A stretch of DNA of 64,000 bases from Echinicola shivajiensis (GCF_018642165.1 NZ_JAHHZM010000007.1:1-64000); one strand, 5' to 3'; counted from the first letter of the stretch, positions 36,101 to 45,999 are shown. Program-made: numbers and translations. Notes: generated by a model from the sequence alone, not told the origin.

Positions 36101-36398
36101 GGCGCTTTATAACGAAGGGTATAATTACTTAGGCTCAGATCGTTTTGTGGAGGATGGTTCATTTGTACGGTTAAAGACCGTTTCGCTGCGGTATTCTTTG
36201 CCAAAATCTTGGTTGTCATCCAATAAGATCGATCGGTTTGATGTGTTTTTTACCGCTCAAGACCTGCATACTTGGACCAACTATTCCGGCCAAGATCCGG
36301 AGGTCAACCTCTCCAGCAATATTTACATGCTTAGTGTGGACGGTGCATCCACTCCACGTCCCAAGCGATTTGCAATGGGTGTGAATATGAACTTTTAA
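33153..36398 (+). CDS. susC: SusC-like TonB-dependent transporter (pair 2)
   Basis: 1081 residues. Signal LLMLLSVLPLQAQ; carboxypeptidase-D-like domain (LTGKITDTGGEPLIGASIF, ~27-110); plug with IRIRGTSSLNANSDPLIVVD and ESIEVLKDAAATAIWGSQGA; barrel ending AMGVNMNF. The Trp in AAATAIWGSQGA replaces the more usual Tyr. Lies between fasciclin 1 and SusD2 in a tightly packed operon. Confidence 0.95.
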   Translation: MKTTYIISCLLMLLSVLPLQAQEQQTVLTGKITDTGGEPLIGASIFIENEQQRSLNGTISDENGNYRLAVPQGNNLKVVFSYIGFKTKKLSIGNQTTLNATLNEDAFEYGSAEVVAERVQTNSLGISQREQVSSSQRFDVEQLEEVPMTSIESGLQGRMANVDIISGADPGSRSTIRIRGTSSLNANSDPLIVVDGIPYPTNFGDDFNFATANDQDFGALVNISPNDIESIEVLKDAAATAIWGSQGANGVLIFKTKKGKKGKTKFSFSTKSEMKKEPNTIPMLDGSQYVSLVQDGIWNSINDVGYQSGSAYTDLLFQTPEINFDPEWVYFDEYNQNTNWINEVTQLGYFLDNNFSLSGGGDKAIYRVSLGYLRDVGTTIGTSLDRFNSMASVTYNFSNKLSVSADMSYSQSIKEANWTGNGISSARSMAMRKMPNMSPYVLDANGNRTSEYFSPLENFQGSFANNKFYNPVALVHESSNQTKADNARVIFRLRYQFNPDLQYQGTVGFDTRTNKNTSFLPQSVTGVLWTDPYFNRSSDMLSDQLYINTENKLIYNKAINDKNHIILSGLVQSNEGRNFGYVSQTSGNASVSLSDPTDGAAVSRMESDNSMTRRVSTIANAHYTFNGKYIISGGYRWEANSSLGASNRWAGFPSIGLAWHFGDEPFMKDLAGIELGKLRASWGKSGNPPGGAFPYIGTFSPITPGYMDMVAISPSSIQLENLRWETITQSNIGIDFSLMEGRLYVTAEVYDRLTTDLLQKDYSLPSSTGFSEVRYYNSGEVYNRGWELIFNYDAIKREDLGVSFNFNIARNRNKVEELPENMLFENYEFKNGSYAHKIVEGNPIGSFYGYRYEGVYQNGEETYARDNDGNLMYDIDGELVYMQNGNRRVYPGDAKYEDINGDGVIDQFDIVYLGNAMPLFTAGTGFNIRWKNFMLTTFFHGRFGQKIVNQTRINTENMYGTSNQSTAVLQRWRHQGDDTNIPRALYNEGYNYLGSDRFVEDGSFVRLKTVSLRYSLPKSWLSSNKIDRFDVFFTAQDLHTWTNYSGQDPEVNLSSNIYMLSVDGASTPRPKRFAMGVNMNF

Positions 36399-36410
36399 TC
36401 CGAAGTAAAC

Positions 36411-37880
36411 ATGAGAAAGACATATATATGCTTACTGGCTGTCATGACATTTGCCATCAGTTCATGTAATGATTGGCTGGAACTACAGCCCGAAAATAAT
36501 CAGGTCAGTGATGAATACTGGACCAATAAAGAAGAAGTGGAAGCGGTTCTTGGTGCCGGCTATGTGAGGCTTCGTGAAACCATGGAGCAGCAGCTGGTTT
36601 GGGGGGAAATGCGCGGGAATGGTCTAACCACGGGTAGTGGGGCCATCTTAGCAGATATCTTTAGAATCAATCAATGGGATATTCTCCCGGGTAATGATTT
36701 TGTGAAGTGGGATAAGTTTTACCAGGTAATCAATTATGCCAATATGGTCATCAAGTATGGCCCCGAGGTGGTGGAGCGAGATCCTTCTTTCAATCAAAAT
36801 GTCATGCAATCTTACCTGTCTGAAGCTTATTTCCTGAGGGGCTTGGCTTATTTCTATTTGGTGAGGAATTTCCGAGATGTGCCATTGATCACAGAGCCGT
36901 ATATGGATGATCAGACAGCCTTTGAAGTGGCCAAATCCCCATCCAACGAAATTTTCCAACAGATTAAAGTGGATCTAGAAGGTGCAGTGGAATATGCCAA
37001 GGAAGTCGCGCCTACCGTCTGGGAAGCGAAGGGAAGGGCTACCAAGTGGTCCATATATGCCACACTAGCGGATGTTTACCTGTGGACGGAAGAGTATGAG
37101 AAGGCGATACAGGCTTGCGATGCCGTCATCAACAGTGGCCAACTGGGATTGCTGGAAGGAATGGTCAACAATAATAATAATTGGTACAGCATCTTCAGTG
37201 AGGGTAATACCAATGAAGGGATTTTTGAAATCCAATTTGACTTTGACAAAAGCCAGACGAATAATTTGATGTCCTGGTTCGGTACAAACCAAAGGTATAA
37301 TGTTACCGAACGCACGGTAGAATTATTTGCGGAATCGGATGAAGATGTCCGAGGAGAAGGAGCGAGCTATTTGGCTGGAGACTTTAGCGTTTGGAAATAC
37401 TTGGGTGCAGAAGCAGAAACAGGTATCCCAAGGGTTTACAGTGACCAAAACTGGATCATTTATCGTATTGCGGATATTTATTTGATGAAGGCAGAAGCGA
37501 TGGTGATGAAAGGTACTGGCAGCTATGGAGAAGCCGCAGAGCTGATCAATCAGATACGTGAACGCGCCCAAATTTCAGAACCTGTATCGGCCGCTTCCAC
37601 GGAATTGGAAATGCTACAATTGGTCATGGAAGAGCGGGGTAGGGAATTCGTCGGCGAAGGTAAAAACTGGTATGATATCCTTCGCGTTGCGAGCAGGAAT
37701 GACTATCAATACAAGGACTACCTGATTACCCAGGTGCTGCTGACGGCTCCTGCGAGTTCCGCTCCCATCATACGTTCAAAATTGCTTGACGAAGACAGCC
37801 ATTACTTGCCCATTCACATCCAAGAGTTGGCTGCTAACAGGCTTTTGGAGCAAAACCCCTATTACGATAACCTAAATTAA
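36411..37880 (+). CDS. susD: SusD-like lipoprotein (pair 2)
   Basis: 489 residues. Lipobox FAISSC; N-terminal WLELQPENNQVSDEYWTNKE is typical of RagB/SusD proteins. FLRGLAYFYLVRNFRDVPLI, YRIADIYLMKAEAMVMKGTG and ERGREFVGEGKNWYDILRVA complete the fold. It is separated by 12 bases from SusC2 and 7 from fasciclin 2. Confidence 0.95.
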   Translation: MRKTYICLLAVMTFAISSCNDWLELQPENNQVSDEYWTNKEEVEAVLGAGYVRLRETMEQQLVWGEMRGNGLTTGSGAILADIFRINQWDILPGNDFVKWDKFYQVINYANMVIKYGPEVVERDPSFNQNVMQSYLSEAYFLRGLAYFYLVRNFRDVPLITEPYMDDQTAFEVAKSPSNEIFQQIKVDLEGAVEYAKEVAPTVWEAKGRATKWSIYATLADVYLWTEEYEKAIQACDAVINSGQLGLLEGMVNNNNNWYSIFSEGNTNEGIFEIQFDFDKSQTNNLMSWFGTNQRYNVTERTVELFAESDEDVRGEGASYLAGDFSVWKYLGAEAETGIPRVYSDQNWIIYRIADIYLMKAEAMVMKGTGSYGEAAELINQIRERAQISEPVSAASTELEMLQLVMEERGREFVGEGKNWYDILRVASRNDYQYKDYLITQVLLTAPASSAPIIRSKLLDEDSHYLPIHIQELAANRLLEQNPYYDNLN

Positions 37881-37887
37881 CCTCGCC

Positions 37888-39489
37888 ATGAAGATCATAA
37901 AGAACTATTTCATATACCTAATGGGGCTGGTCATGGCACTGGTCTCTTGCTCGGATCCCTATGAGGAGACGACATTTACCGCTTACGAAGAGTTGCCTAT
38001 TTCCTTATTGCTGGAATCCCAGCCAGAAAAATTTTCCATGTGGGTAGAGCTTATGCAACATGCGGATATGTACAATACGCTGAATCTTAAGAGTACCTAT
38101 ACGGTTTTTGCGCCAATTAATGAAGGCGTACAGGAATATTTGGAGGCCAATAACTGGTCCAATATAACAGACATTCCCAAAGAGGATGCTGCCTATTTGG
38201 TAAAATACCACACCATCAATCAGGTTAAAATCAGCCAAAGTCAATTTGAAAACGGTGTGATCAATGACCGCAATGCCACCGATGATAATCTATCCATTGA
38301 ATTCCGCGAAGGTGGTCTGAATGCCATCTTCCTCAACGGGGAATCCCGCATCAAGGACTTGGACATCGAGGCGACCAATGGTATCATCCATAGTTTGGAA
38401 GAGGTGCTGGTGCCGGTAAGGGCCACGATAATGGATCGTCTGGGAGAGGAACGTTTTTCGATCTTCCGGGAGGCAGTGGAGATGACAGGGAGAGCGGATA
38501 TACTTAATACCATTGTGATTGAAGAAACAGATATCAGCGGAAATCCCTTGGAATACAGAATTCGCATGACAGCTTTTGCGGTGTCTGATGAGGTATATGC
38601 CCAAGAGGGCATCATGAGTTTGGAGGATCTGATTGCAAAATTGGAGGTGGAGGATGATAATTATACAGACAACGAGAATGGCTTGAGAAAGTATGTGGAT
38701 TATCACTTGCTGTCGCAAGTTAGGTCCTTTGCGGATTTAGGTAAGTTTCCGGAAGGAGAGACTTCTATGAACATCAATACCTTGGCGACCAATGAGCTGA
38801 TTAACATAGCCGATCGGTCTGGAAGTTTGGTGATGAACTTTGATGCAGCAGCTAACAGGGGAGTGGAGTTTATTGAAGAAAACATCAATTGCAAAAATGG
38901 TGTCATGCATGAGGTGGACCATTGGATGCCACTGTTCACTCCGGAAAGGGTGACGGTCATTTGGGATTTGACAGATTATGCTGACTTGCAAGCCCTTTGC
39001 GACCAATACCAAAACAGCAGTTTGAATTCCACTTATACGAGGGCTTTTACCCAAGAGGAATTGAGCTGTTATAAGTGGAAGTCGACACCTGAATACCGAC
39101 CAAATGCAGTGGCTTATCGGAATAATCGAGGTGCTGATGGTATCTGGTATGCTGATGCGGTAAATCACGATCACCTTCGGTTGGATTTGGGACAGTCCGG
39201 TTGGATAGAGATGGAGACCCCAGTGCTGATCAAGGGAAGCTATGAAATCACCATGACTTACCTCAGCTATACAGAAAAAGAAAACACAGGTTACCTGCAG
39301 TGTTCTATGGACGGAAAAAGACTGGGCAGTCAATGGCCAGTATCCAATCGACGCTATGACAGGGCATTGGAGAGGCGTATGACTAGTTCATTCACCTTTG
39401 ATGAAACCGGCAGCCATACACTCAGAATTGTGGCCATTGACGGTGAATTGCTAACACTAGATCACATTAGATTTAAACCTGTTGACTAA
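37888..39489 (+). CDS. Fasciclin-domain lipoprotein 2
   Basis: 533 residues. Lipobox MALVSC. Two FAS1 modules are readable: YTVFAPINEGVQEYLEAN (~70) with VKYHTINQVKISQSQF, and FAVSDEVYAQEG..LRKYVDYHLLSQVRSFAD (~230-290). The C-terminal ~150 residues form a separate domain (DLRLDLGQSGWIEMETPVLI-like context, YEITMTYLSYTEKENTGYLQ, SHTLRIVAIDGEL) resembling a carbohydrate-binding jelly roll. That supports a glycan-binding role at the surface. Confidence 0.8.
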   Translation: MKIIKNYFIYLMGLVMALVSCSDPYEETTFTAYEELPISLLLESQPEKFSMWVELMQHADMYNTLNLKSTYTVFAPINEGVQEYLEANNWSNITDIPKEDAAYLVKYHTINQVKISQSQFENGVINDRNATDDNLSIEFREGGLNAIFLNGESRIKDLDIEATNGIIHSLEEVLVPVRATIMDRLGEERFSIFREAVEMTGRADILNTIVIEETDISGNPLEYRIRMTAFAVSDEVYAQEGIMSLEDLIAKLEVEDDNYTDNENGLRKYVDYHLLSQVRSFADLGKFPEGETSMNINTLATNELINIADRSGSLVMNFDAAANRGVEFIEENINCKNGVMHEVDHWMPLFTPERVTVIWDLTDYADLQALCDQYQNSSLNSTYTRAFTQEELSCYKWKSTPEYRPNAVAYRNNRGADGIWYADAVNHDHLRLDLGQSGWIEMETPVLIKGSYEITMTYLSYTEKENTGYLQCSMDGKRLGSQWPVSNRRYDRALERRMTSSFTFDETGSHTLRIVAIDGELLTLDHIRFKPVD

Positions 39490-39491
39490 AA

Positions 39492-41090
39492 ATGAAGCGC
39501 ATGAAAAATTTAAAATATCTATTAGGACTGGCCCTCATACTCTGTATGGGGTGTAAAGAAACCTGGGATGAGCACTATGGCTTGGTAGGAACAGATGAAA
39601 ATACCCAAGTGGTTTCGGAACTCAACCTATTGGATTACCTGAAATCAAACCCAGACTATGCCAAATTTGTGGAAGCGTTGGAAGTGAATGGGATTGCTGA
39701 GGAATTAACCAGAGATCAATATTTATCAGTTTGGGCGGTGAATAATGAAGGGATGGATGCCCTCGCCCAAATGAACTTGGATACTGAATTTGTCCTACGC
39801 TACCATATCAACAACCTGACCTATGATATGAGCAAGTTAAGGGATGGGCTGAGGTTGAGGTCACTTAATGGAAAATACATTCCCGTGACCCGTAAGATAG
39901 AAAATAACATTATGGTGGCAGATGCTACCATAACGAATGGAAATCAGTTTTGTCAAAATGGAGTGGTACATGAAATCAGCGAGCTGATGGTGCCTGATGA
40001 GAGCATTTATGATTATGTCTACCAGCTTTCAGATGATTATTCCATGATCAGGGATTCTGTATTTGCGGCTAATGATACGCTTTTTGATGCCCAAAATAGT
40101 GTTCCGATTGGGGTAGATAAGTCTGGAAATACGATCTATGATTCAGCATTTGTGATTGAGAATCCGATTTTTGAGGAGGTTGATTTTAGGTCAGAATTTT
40201 CTCAAGTGACCATGTTTCTGCCCAGCAACCAAGTGGTGGACAATTGCTTTCAGAACCTTCAGGGACTTTATGACCAATTTGGTAAGCCTTTTACCAGAGA
40301 GGATTCTTTGACTGCTTGGAATTGGATTATGGATGCGGTTTTCTATGATGATATAGTAGAGGATTATGGTTCGGAAGAGGATTTGATTTCTGCTTTTGGA
40401 GCACGGTGGAAAACCTCCATACAAGGTGTCAATACACAATACAAAAGGATGAGCAATGGCCGAATCTATGATGTGAATTTCTTGAAGATTCCAAACAATG
40501 TCCACATATCGGCCATTAAACAGCTGTTTTATTATTATGAATTTGTGCCAGATGCCCAACGTGATGCGCTTTTTACCTTTCACAATGCCACAGAGATCAG
40601 GGCGCAGGGCACGGACAATTATTCTTTTCCAAGCTTGAATGTATCGGGTACATATACCATCCTTCGCTTGTTTGGAGATGATATTCCAGGCCAACCCTTG
40701 GCAGTGGATTATACACCGGTAAAGCTTGACAAAAACGAAGATGGTACCACGACAGCCTCCGTGGTGGAAGTGCCCCCAGGGGAATATAACCTTTATATGG
40801 GGGTTCAGTCCAAGAACCATCCCTTCTTGAATGTCTACATTGATGATCAACTGGTAGCTTCTGAGTTAAACGTGGAGCCTTCATCACCATGGAACTATGA
40901 CAGAAGCACCAATACCGTTTCAGGAACCAAATGGGATGGTCTCGGCGGCTTGGTCGGCGTTGTGAATATTGAAGGGGATGAAGTACGAACTTTTAAGATC
41001 CGGATAGAGGTGGCTTTGTTAGGGAAATCCTCCAGAGAAGAAATGAAGCTTTATCACTGGGCGCTTGTACCCACCCAAAATAACTATTGA
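39492..41090 (+). CDS. Fasciclin-like lipoprotein 3
   Basis: 532 residues from the ATG at 39492, three bases after the previous stop. Lipobox LALILCMGC. The N-terminal half resembles FAS1 (LNLLDYLKSNPDYAKFVEAL, YLSVWAVNNEGMDALAQMN, LRYHINNLTYDMSKLRDG). The C-terminal third is a beta-domain (VVEVPPGEYNLYMGVQSKNH, VFIDDQ-like VYIDDQLVASELNV) similar in design to the end of fasciclin 2. Its stop overlaps the SusC3 start by one base (TGATG). Confidence 0.75.
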   Translation: MKRMKNLKYLLGLALILCMGCKETWDEHYGLVGTDENTQVVSELNLLDYLKSNPDYAKFVEALEVNGIAEELTRDQYLSVWAVNNEGMDALAQMNLDTEFVLRYHINNLTYDMSKLRDGLRLRSLNGKYIPVTRKIENNIMVADATITNGNQFCQNGVVHEISELMVPDESIYDYVYQLSDDYSMIRDSVFAANDTLFDAQNSVPIGVDKSGNTIYDSAFVIENPIFEEVDFRSEFSQVTMFLPSNQVVDNCFQNLQGLYDQFGKPFTREDSLTAWNWIMDAVFYDDIVEDYGSEEDLISAFGARWKTSIQGVNTQYKRMSNGRIYDVNFLKIPNNVHISAIKQLFYYYEFVPDAQRDALFTFHNATEIRAQGTDNYSFPSLNVSGTYTILRLFGDDIPGQPLAVDYTPVKLDKNEDGTTTASVVEVPPGEYNLYMGVQSKNHPFLNVYIDDQLVASELNVEPSSPWNYDRSTNTVSGTKWDGLGGLVGVVNIEGDEVRTFKIRIEVALLGKSSREEMKLYHWALVPTQNNY

Positions 41091-44000
41091 TGAAAATGGA
41101 AGGAACAATGATAAAACAACATAAAATAGCCTTACTGATTGCAGTGATGATGGTGTTGGCTTTTGGGGCCAATGCTCAGCAAGTGCTGAAAGGAAAGGTA
41201 AGCAGCCCTTACGGTGATGCTCCTATCAGTGATGCTTACATTTCGATAGCGCATGAGGAAAGTACTGCCCAGACGGATGAGCAAGGCGAATTCAGTATAG
41301 AATTAGACCATTTGGAGGGTGATTTGACCGTTTGGGCTCCTGGATTTCAAGAGCAGGTGATTCCTTTGTTAAGTAGGGATTATATTGAAATTGTCCTGAT
41401 TCCCCAGCGGACAGACTATTATGATGTGCCAGCCAAAAGTGATGCCCAAGGAAATATGAAGGGCGCAGTATTACCCGCGGAACGTTTTAAACCGAGTGCC
41501 ATGTACGTGGAGGATGTCCTTCAAGGGGCATTCCCTGGGCTAAATGTCATCAACAAAGGAGGCATGCCAGGAGAAGGTGCTACGGTGAATTTGCGGGGGA
41601 TTCGATCCTTGACAGGCAAGAATGCCCCACTCATCATCATCAATGGTATGCCCTATTTACCAGATATGAACAATTCTGCGATCATCCAAGGCTATTCTCC
41701 CAGCATGTTCAATGTCCTCAGCGTGGATGATATTGACAATATCAAACTCGTAACGGGAAGTGCAGCTTCCCGGTATGGCTCCATGGGATCTAATGGTGTT
41801 TTATTGATCGAGACGAGCTCTCCAAAGGATATGGAAACTGTAATCGAATTTTCCGGTCAATATGGCATGGCCTACAATAATAAACGCCTGCCGGTATTGG
41901 GTGTGGATGATTTTAAAAGTTATATCGGAGATGTGGGGCTTACCCGTTATGAAGATATGGGCGATATGCTGGATTTGTTTCCTTTTTTGCGCGACGATCC
42001 AGATTATTACTATAATTTCCTTTATAACAATCAAACCGATTGGCAGGAGCTGGTCGATAAATCTGCCTTTGTTACTTCTAACCACCTGCGTGTAAAAGGT
42101 GGGGATGCGATTGCGAAGTATGACCTATCTGTAGGGGCCAGCAACCAAGGAGGAACCTATGATAATACTAATTTTACCCGTTATACGACTCGCCTAAATG
42201 CACAAATTGAACTGAGTCAGCGGTTTCAGTTGGTGACTTCCATGGGCTTGACTTATGGGAATAACAAACTGCACGAGCAGATCCTAAACGACGCTACTAA
42301 TCCTTTGATGGCAGCCTTGTACAAGGCACCTATCTTGAGTCCATTTAAGAAAGATGAATACAATAACCAGCTGCCTGCTTATGATGCAGTTAGGCAGTTT
42401 GGAGTATCCAATCCTTTGGCTGTAGTAAATGATACTAAGATGGAATCGGATAATTTTGATGCCTTCTTGAACACAGGATTAAATTTTGAAGTAAACGATC
42501 GCACTAAAATGCAGGCCGTATTTGGCTATTATTCTGGCTATAAGCGGCAGTCTGCATTTATCCCTGGCCGGTCAAATCAGACCATTGCCCCACAGGAAGA
42601 AGGCGTGGCGCTTAACACTGCCAGGGCAGGAACCGGTAAAGTCTCTAATTTATTCTATAAGGTCAGTGCGGACATCGTAGAGGAATTGGCAGGAAATCCA
42701 TTGGAGGCGGGCATTGGCTATCAGGGAGTAATGACCCGGCATGAGTTTGATGGAGGTTTTGGTAGGAATACCAGTTCGGATTTTTATAAAACCCTTTCCT
42801 ATGTAGATGCAGAGGGAAGATACTTTTCTGGGTATCATAACGCTTGGAATTGGATGAGCCTTTACGGTTATGCCAAGTACACCATGGGTAGCCAATGGAT
42901 TGCTTCCTTAAATATGTCGGCAGACGGTGCTTCTTCCACAGGAGCTGATGCGACCAGGTTTGGCGTCTATCCAGGATTGGAAATGACATGGCAAGCAAAG
43001 CACAGCCCATGGCTGAAGAATAGCCAAGTTGTGAATCAATTGGATATACATGTGGGTTATGGATTGACAGGAAACAGCCAGTTTCCTACTGGTCTGAGCC
43101 GCCAGTTTTATACCAGTCAGGCCTACCGTCAGTTGGCCGGGATTGTAAATGGCAATGTGGCCAATACCAGTCTGGGTCGGGAACGTAATCAAAACTTGGA
43201 TGCGGGCATAGATGCAGGGTTCTTTGACAGACGGATTGTAGCCAGCGTCAACCTTTACCGGACCATTTCCTCAGATGTGATTTTTCCTCAAAGTATTTCC
43301 TCAGTATATGGTATTGAAGAAATGTATATCAATGGAGCCAAGCTGGAGAACAAAGGAATTGAGGCAGCAATACAGTTGAGATTGGTGGATAACAGGAATG
43401 TGAGCTGGAGTGTAGGAGGTACCATCAATAAAAATCAAAATAAGATCACTGCCATGGAATGGGGAGAAGGTCCTCTTATCCGCGAAATGGATGGTGGAAA
43501 TTGGGCTGTTTCATCTGCTGTAGGTCAAAATCCTTATAATTTCTATGGCTTTGTCTCAAAAGGCGTGATCAGCACGCAGGAAGCAGCAGATGCCTTGGCT
43601 TTGGTGGATTACAAAGGTGACCAATTCAATGCAGGAGATATACAATTTGAAGATTTGAATCAAGATGGGGTTATTGATGATCAGGATAGAACTATCATCG
43701 GTGATGCTTCTCCTGACTTGTTTGGCAGTTTTTTTACCCAAGTCAGGTATAAGAAACTAGCCCTATCAGCCCAATTTACTTTTAGTTCAGGTAATCAGAT
43801 CTATAACGGAGTAAGAAGGGAAATGGAATCACTGAGTGATTTTAGGAACCAGTCATTGGCCGTGGATAAGCGTTGGCAGACGGATGGTCAACAGACCGAT
43901 ATTCCCAAAGCCAACTATGGTGACCCAATGGGCAATAGTCGTTTCTCTGATCGCTGGATAGAGGATGGATCTTATCTGCGCCTAAATAATGTCACTTTGA

Positions 44001-44197
44001 GTTATCAGTTGGGCAAGTGGAGCTTTTTCGAAGGTGGAGAAGTGTATTTGGCGGGTGAAAACCTGCTGACATTTACCGACTATTTAGGGCTGGATCCAGT
44101 GGTTTCTTATGCCTATCAGCCCGCTTGGCAAGGAGTAGATTATGGTGCCATGCCACTACCTTCTACCGTCAAATTCGGTTTTAACCTACAATTTTAA
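41090..44197 (+). CDS. susC: SusC-like TonB-dependent transporter (pair 3, divergent plug)
   Basis: 1035 residues from the ATG overlapping the previous stop. The ATG at 41108 (MIKQHKIALLIAVMMVLAFG) gives a neater signal peptide. Carboxypeptidase-D-like domain: LKGKVSSPYGDAPISDAYIS. The plug is recognisable but divergent (VNLRGIRSLTGKNAPLIIIN, NIKLVTGSAASRYGSMGSNG), and the usual VVVGYG TonB-box text is missing. The barrel ends VKFGFNLQF. With SusD3 it forms the second transporter of one operon, suggesting import of two related ligands. Confidence 0.92.
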   Translation: MKMEGTMIKQHKIALLIAVMMVLAFGANAQQVLKGKVSSPYGDAPISDAYISIAHEESTAQTDEQGEFSIELDHLEGDLTVWAPGFQEQVIPLLSRDYIEIVLIPQRTDYYDVPAKSDAQGNMKGAVLPAERFKPSAMYVEDVLQGAFPGLNVINKGGMPGEGATVNLRGIRSLTGKNAPLIIINGMPYLPDMNNSAIIQGYSPSMFNVLSVDDIDNIKLVTGSAASRYGSMGSNGVLLIETSSPKDMETVIEFSGQYGMAYNNKRLPVLGVDDFKSYIGDVGLTRYEDMGDMLDLFPFLRDDPDYYYNFLYNNQTDWQELVDKSAFVTSNHLRVKGGDAIAKYDLSVGASNQGGTYDNTNFTRYTTRLNAQIELSQRFQLVTSMGLTYGNNKLHEQILNDATNPLMAALYKAPILSPFKKDEYNNQLPAYDAVRQFGVSNPLAVVNDTKMESDNFDAFLNTGLNFEVNDRTKMQAVFGYYSGYKRQSAFIPGRSNQTIAPQEEGVALNTARAGTGKVSNLFYKVSADIVEELAGNPLEAGIGYQGVMTRHEFDGGFGRNTSSDFYKTLSYVDAEGRYFSGYHNAWNWMSLYGYAKYTMGSQWIASLNMSADGASSTGADATRFGVYPGLEMTWQAKHSPWLKNSQVVNQLDIHVGYGLTGNSQFPTGLSRQFYTSQAYRQLAGIVNGNVANTSLGRERNQNLDAGIDAGFFDRRIVASVNLYRTISSDVIFPQSISSVYGIEEMYINGAKLENKGIEAAIQLRLVDNRNVSWSVGGTINKNQNKITAMEWGEGPLIREMDGGNWAVSSAVGQNPYNFYGFVSKGVISTQEAADALALVDYKGDQFNAGDIQFEDLNQDGVIDDQDRTIIGDASPDLFGSFFTQVRYKKLALSAQFTFSSGNQIYNGVRREMESLSDFRNQSLAVDKRWQTDGQQTDIPKANYGDPMGNSRFSDRWIEDGSYLRLNNVTLSYQLGKWSFFEGGEVYLAGENLLTFTDYLGLDPVVSYAYQPAWQGVDYGAMPLPSTVKFGFNLQF

Positions 44198-45843
44198 TGA
44201 CAGAAGCTATGAAGTATAATGCTTTTTATAAATATACCTTAATCTTGAGCTTATTGGTCTTGGGTAGCTGTGAAAGCTACTTTGAGACTGATACGGATGA
44301 TATGCTCTTAGAGGAAAATTATATTGGAAATACCAATGAGCTGTATTCTGGTTACATGGGCATTGCAGCCAAGGTGCAGACAGTTGCAGATAAGGCTATT
44401 TTCCTTTCAGAGCTGAGAGGGGATTTCCTTGAACCTACGGATAATGCCCCACAAGAACTGTGGGAAATCTATAACTATAACATCAGCCCAGACAACAGCC
44501 TGGCTGATCCAAGGGAATACTATGATGTGATTTCCAATGCCAACAACTATATCAAAAAAGCCTTTGAATACAAGCAAGCCAATCCGAATGCAGTGGAAGA
44601 TGCTGTTTTTGAGCCCTTGGTAAGTGGAGCGATCCGCTTTAAGGTATGGGCTTATCTGATGTTGGGTAAGCTTTATGGTGAAGCAGTGTACTTAGAGGAA
44701 CCGCTGACTAAAGAAGCAGATTTGTCCCAATATCCCACGATGGGCTTTGAAGAGCTTATCAGTCAACTCATCAGCTTGATGGAAAGTGGTGTAAATGGGG
44801 TTGATGGTAAGCAGGTATTGATTTGGTCGGATCTCTTGTTTCCTGGTGTGAGTACTTCCGCACAGGACCTAACTTGGAACATGATCTGTCCATCACCTGA
44901 GCCGCTACTTATTGAGCTCTACCTTTGGAATGGTAATTATGAGCAAGTGGTGAGTTTGGGAATGTCCTTTATTTATGATCAGGGCAGTGGAAGGTATAAG
45001 CTGGGCAATGATGACTATAACGGGGAGTGGATCCAGTTCTTTTACCGAGATCCAATCACTAAAACTAGGGAGTTGATCAATATCGTTCCTTTTGATTACC
45101 AACGTCAACAGACTAACAGACTGATAGAGTATTTCTCCAATACAAAGCCCAATAAGTACTATTTACGCCCTACAGATGCGGCAATGGGGCGTTTTCAACA
45201 GCAGGTAAGACAAGATGGAATCACGATTGGTGATAATTATCGTGGAGAAAATTACACCTATTGGAGACAAAATGGTGAATGGGTAGTCCGTAAGTTCTCG
45301 CGTGCTCACGAAACCGCTGATAATATCCACAAGAATGATGTACATGTTGTTCTTTACAGGGCAGCTGATATCCATTTATTTATTGCTGAAGCACTCAATC
45401 AAATGGAACAATTTAAAGAAGCGGAGGCATTTCTTAATGATGGAGTTCAAAATTACATTTCCCGAAATGAAGATAATTTAGCCTATCCATTGAATAATGA
45501 AACCTATAACGCGGCCATAAATATTAACTGGGGAGTGAGAAGAAGGATTGATCTTGGGCCGGTTTATCCGGAGGGACTGAGCAAGGAAGACTTGGATACT
45601 CCTGAAAAGATTGAGCAATATAAAAAAGGTCTGGATAGCCTGTTATTGGAAGAAACCTGCATGGAGAGTGCAGGGGAGGCAAGATCTTATTTTGCCATGA
45701 TCAGGATGGCGAAGAGATGGAATGATCCAAGCATGCTGGCTGACCGAGTAAGTGCTAAGTATCCTTCTGGAAAAAGTGAAAGCATCAGAAACCTGCTTAT
45801 GCAACCTGAGAACTGGTTTATCAAGTACGATCTGAATAAATAA
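44197..45843 (+). CDS. susD: SusD-like lipoprotein (pair 3)
   Basis: 548 residues. The start overlaps the SusC3 stop (TAATG); the ATG at 44209 is an alternative. Lipobox LVLGSC. SusD features: RFKVWAYLMLGKLYGEAVYL, VLYRAADIHLFIAEALNQME, LLLEETCMESAGEARSYFAM. It is somewhat divergent from pairs 1 and 2. Last gene of the 15-kb operon; a terminator follows at 45947. Confidence 0.92.
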   Translation: MTEAMKYNAFYKYTLILSLLVLGSCESYFETDTDDMLLEENYIGNTNELYSGYMGIAAKVQTVADKAIFLSELRGDFLEPTDNAPQELWEIYNYNISPDNSLADPREYYDVISNANNYIKKAFEYKQANPNAVEDAVFEPLVSGAIRFKVWAYLMLGKLYGEAVYLEEPLTKEADLSQYPTMGFEELISQLISLMESGVNGVDGKQVLIWSDLLFPGVSTSAQDLTWNMICPSPEPLLIELYLWNGNYEQVVSLGMSFIYDQGSGRYKLGNDDYNGEWIQFFYRDPITKTRELINIVPFDYQRQQTNRLIEYFSNTKPNKYYLRPTDAAMGRFQQQVRQDGITIGDNYRGENYTYWRQNGEWVVRKFSRAHETADNIHKNDVHVVLYRAADIHLFIAEALNQMEQFKEAEAFLNDGVQNYISRNEDNLAYPLNNETYNAAININWGVRRRIDLGPVYPEGLSKEDLDTPEKIEQYKKGLDSLLLEETCMESAGEARSYFAMIRMAKRWNDPSMLADRVSAKYPSGKSESIRNLLMQPENWFIKYDLNK

Positions 45844-45946
45844 AAAGAGGCAAAACTCATGTCAAATCAAACACCAGATCCACAAGGCCTTTATTGTCAT
45901 TCAATTATTGATTTCATACTTGGGGTTTGTTAATTCAGTACAGGAT

Positions 45947-45977
45947 CGGGCAAATTCTTGCCCGGTTTTGTCTTTTT
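45947..45977 (+). terminator. Intrinsic terminator of the fasciclin-SusCD operon
   Basis: CGGGCAA pairs with TTGCCCG over a four-base loop, followed by GTTTTGTCTTTTT. Confidence 0.75.
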
Positions 45978-45999
45978 AATAGTAAGTATAGAGTAGCTA

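Noticed and set aside
40191-40850. 219-residue frame antisense to fasciclin 3
   Set aside because: Shadow frame with no recognisable domain.
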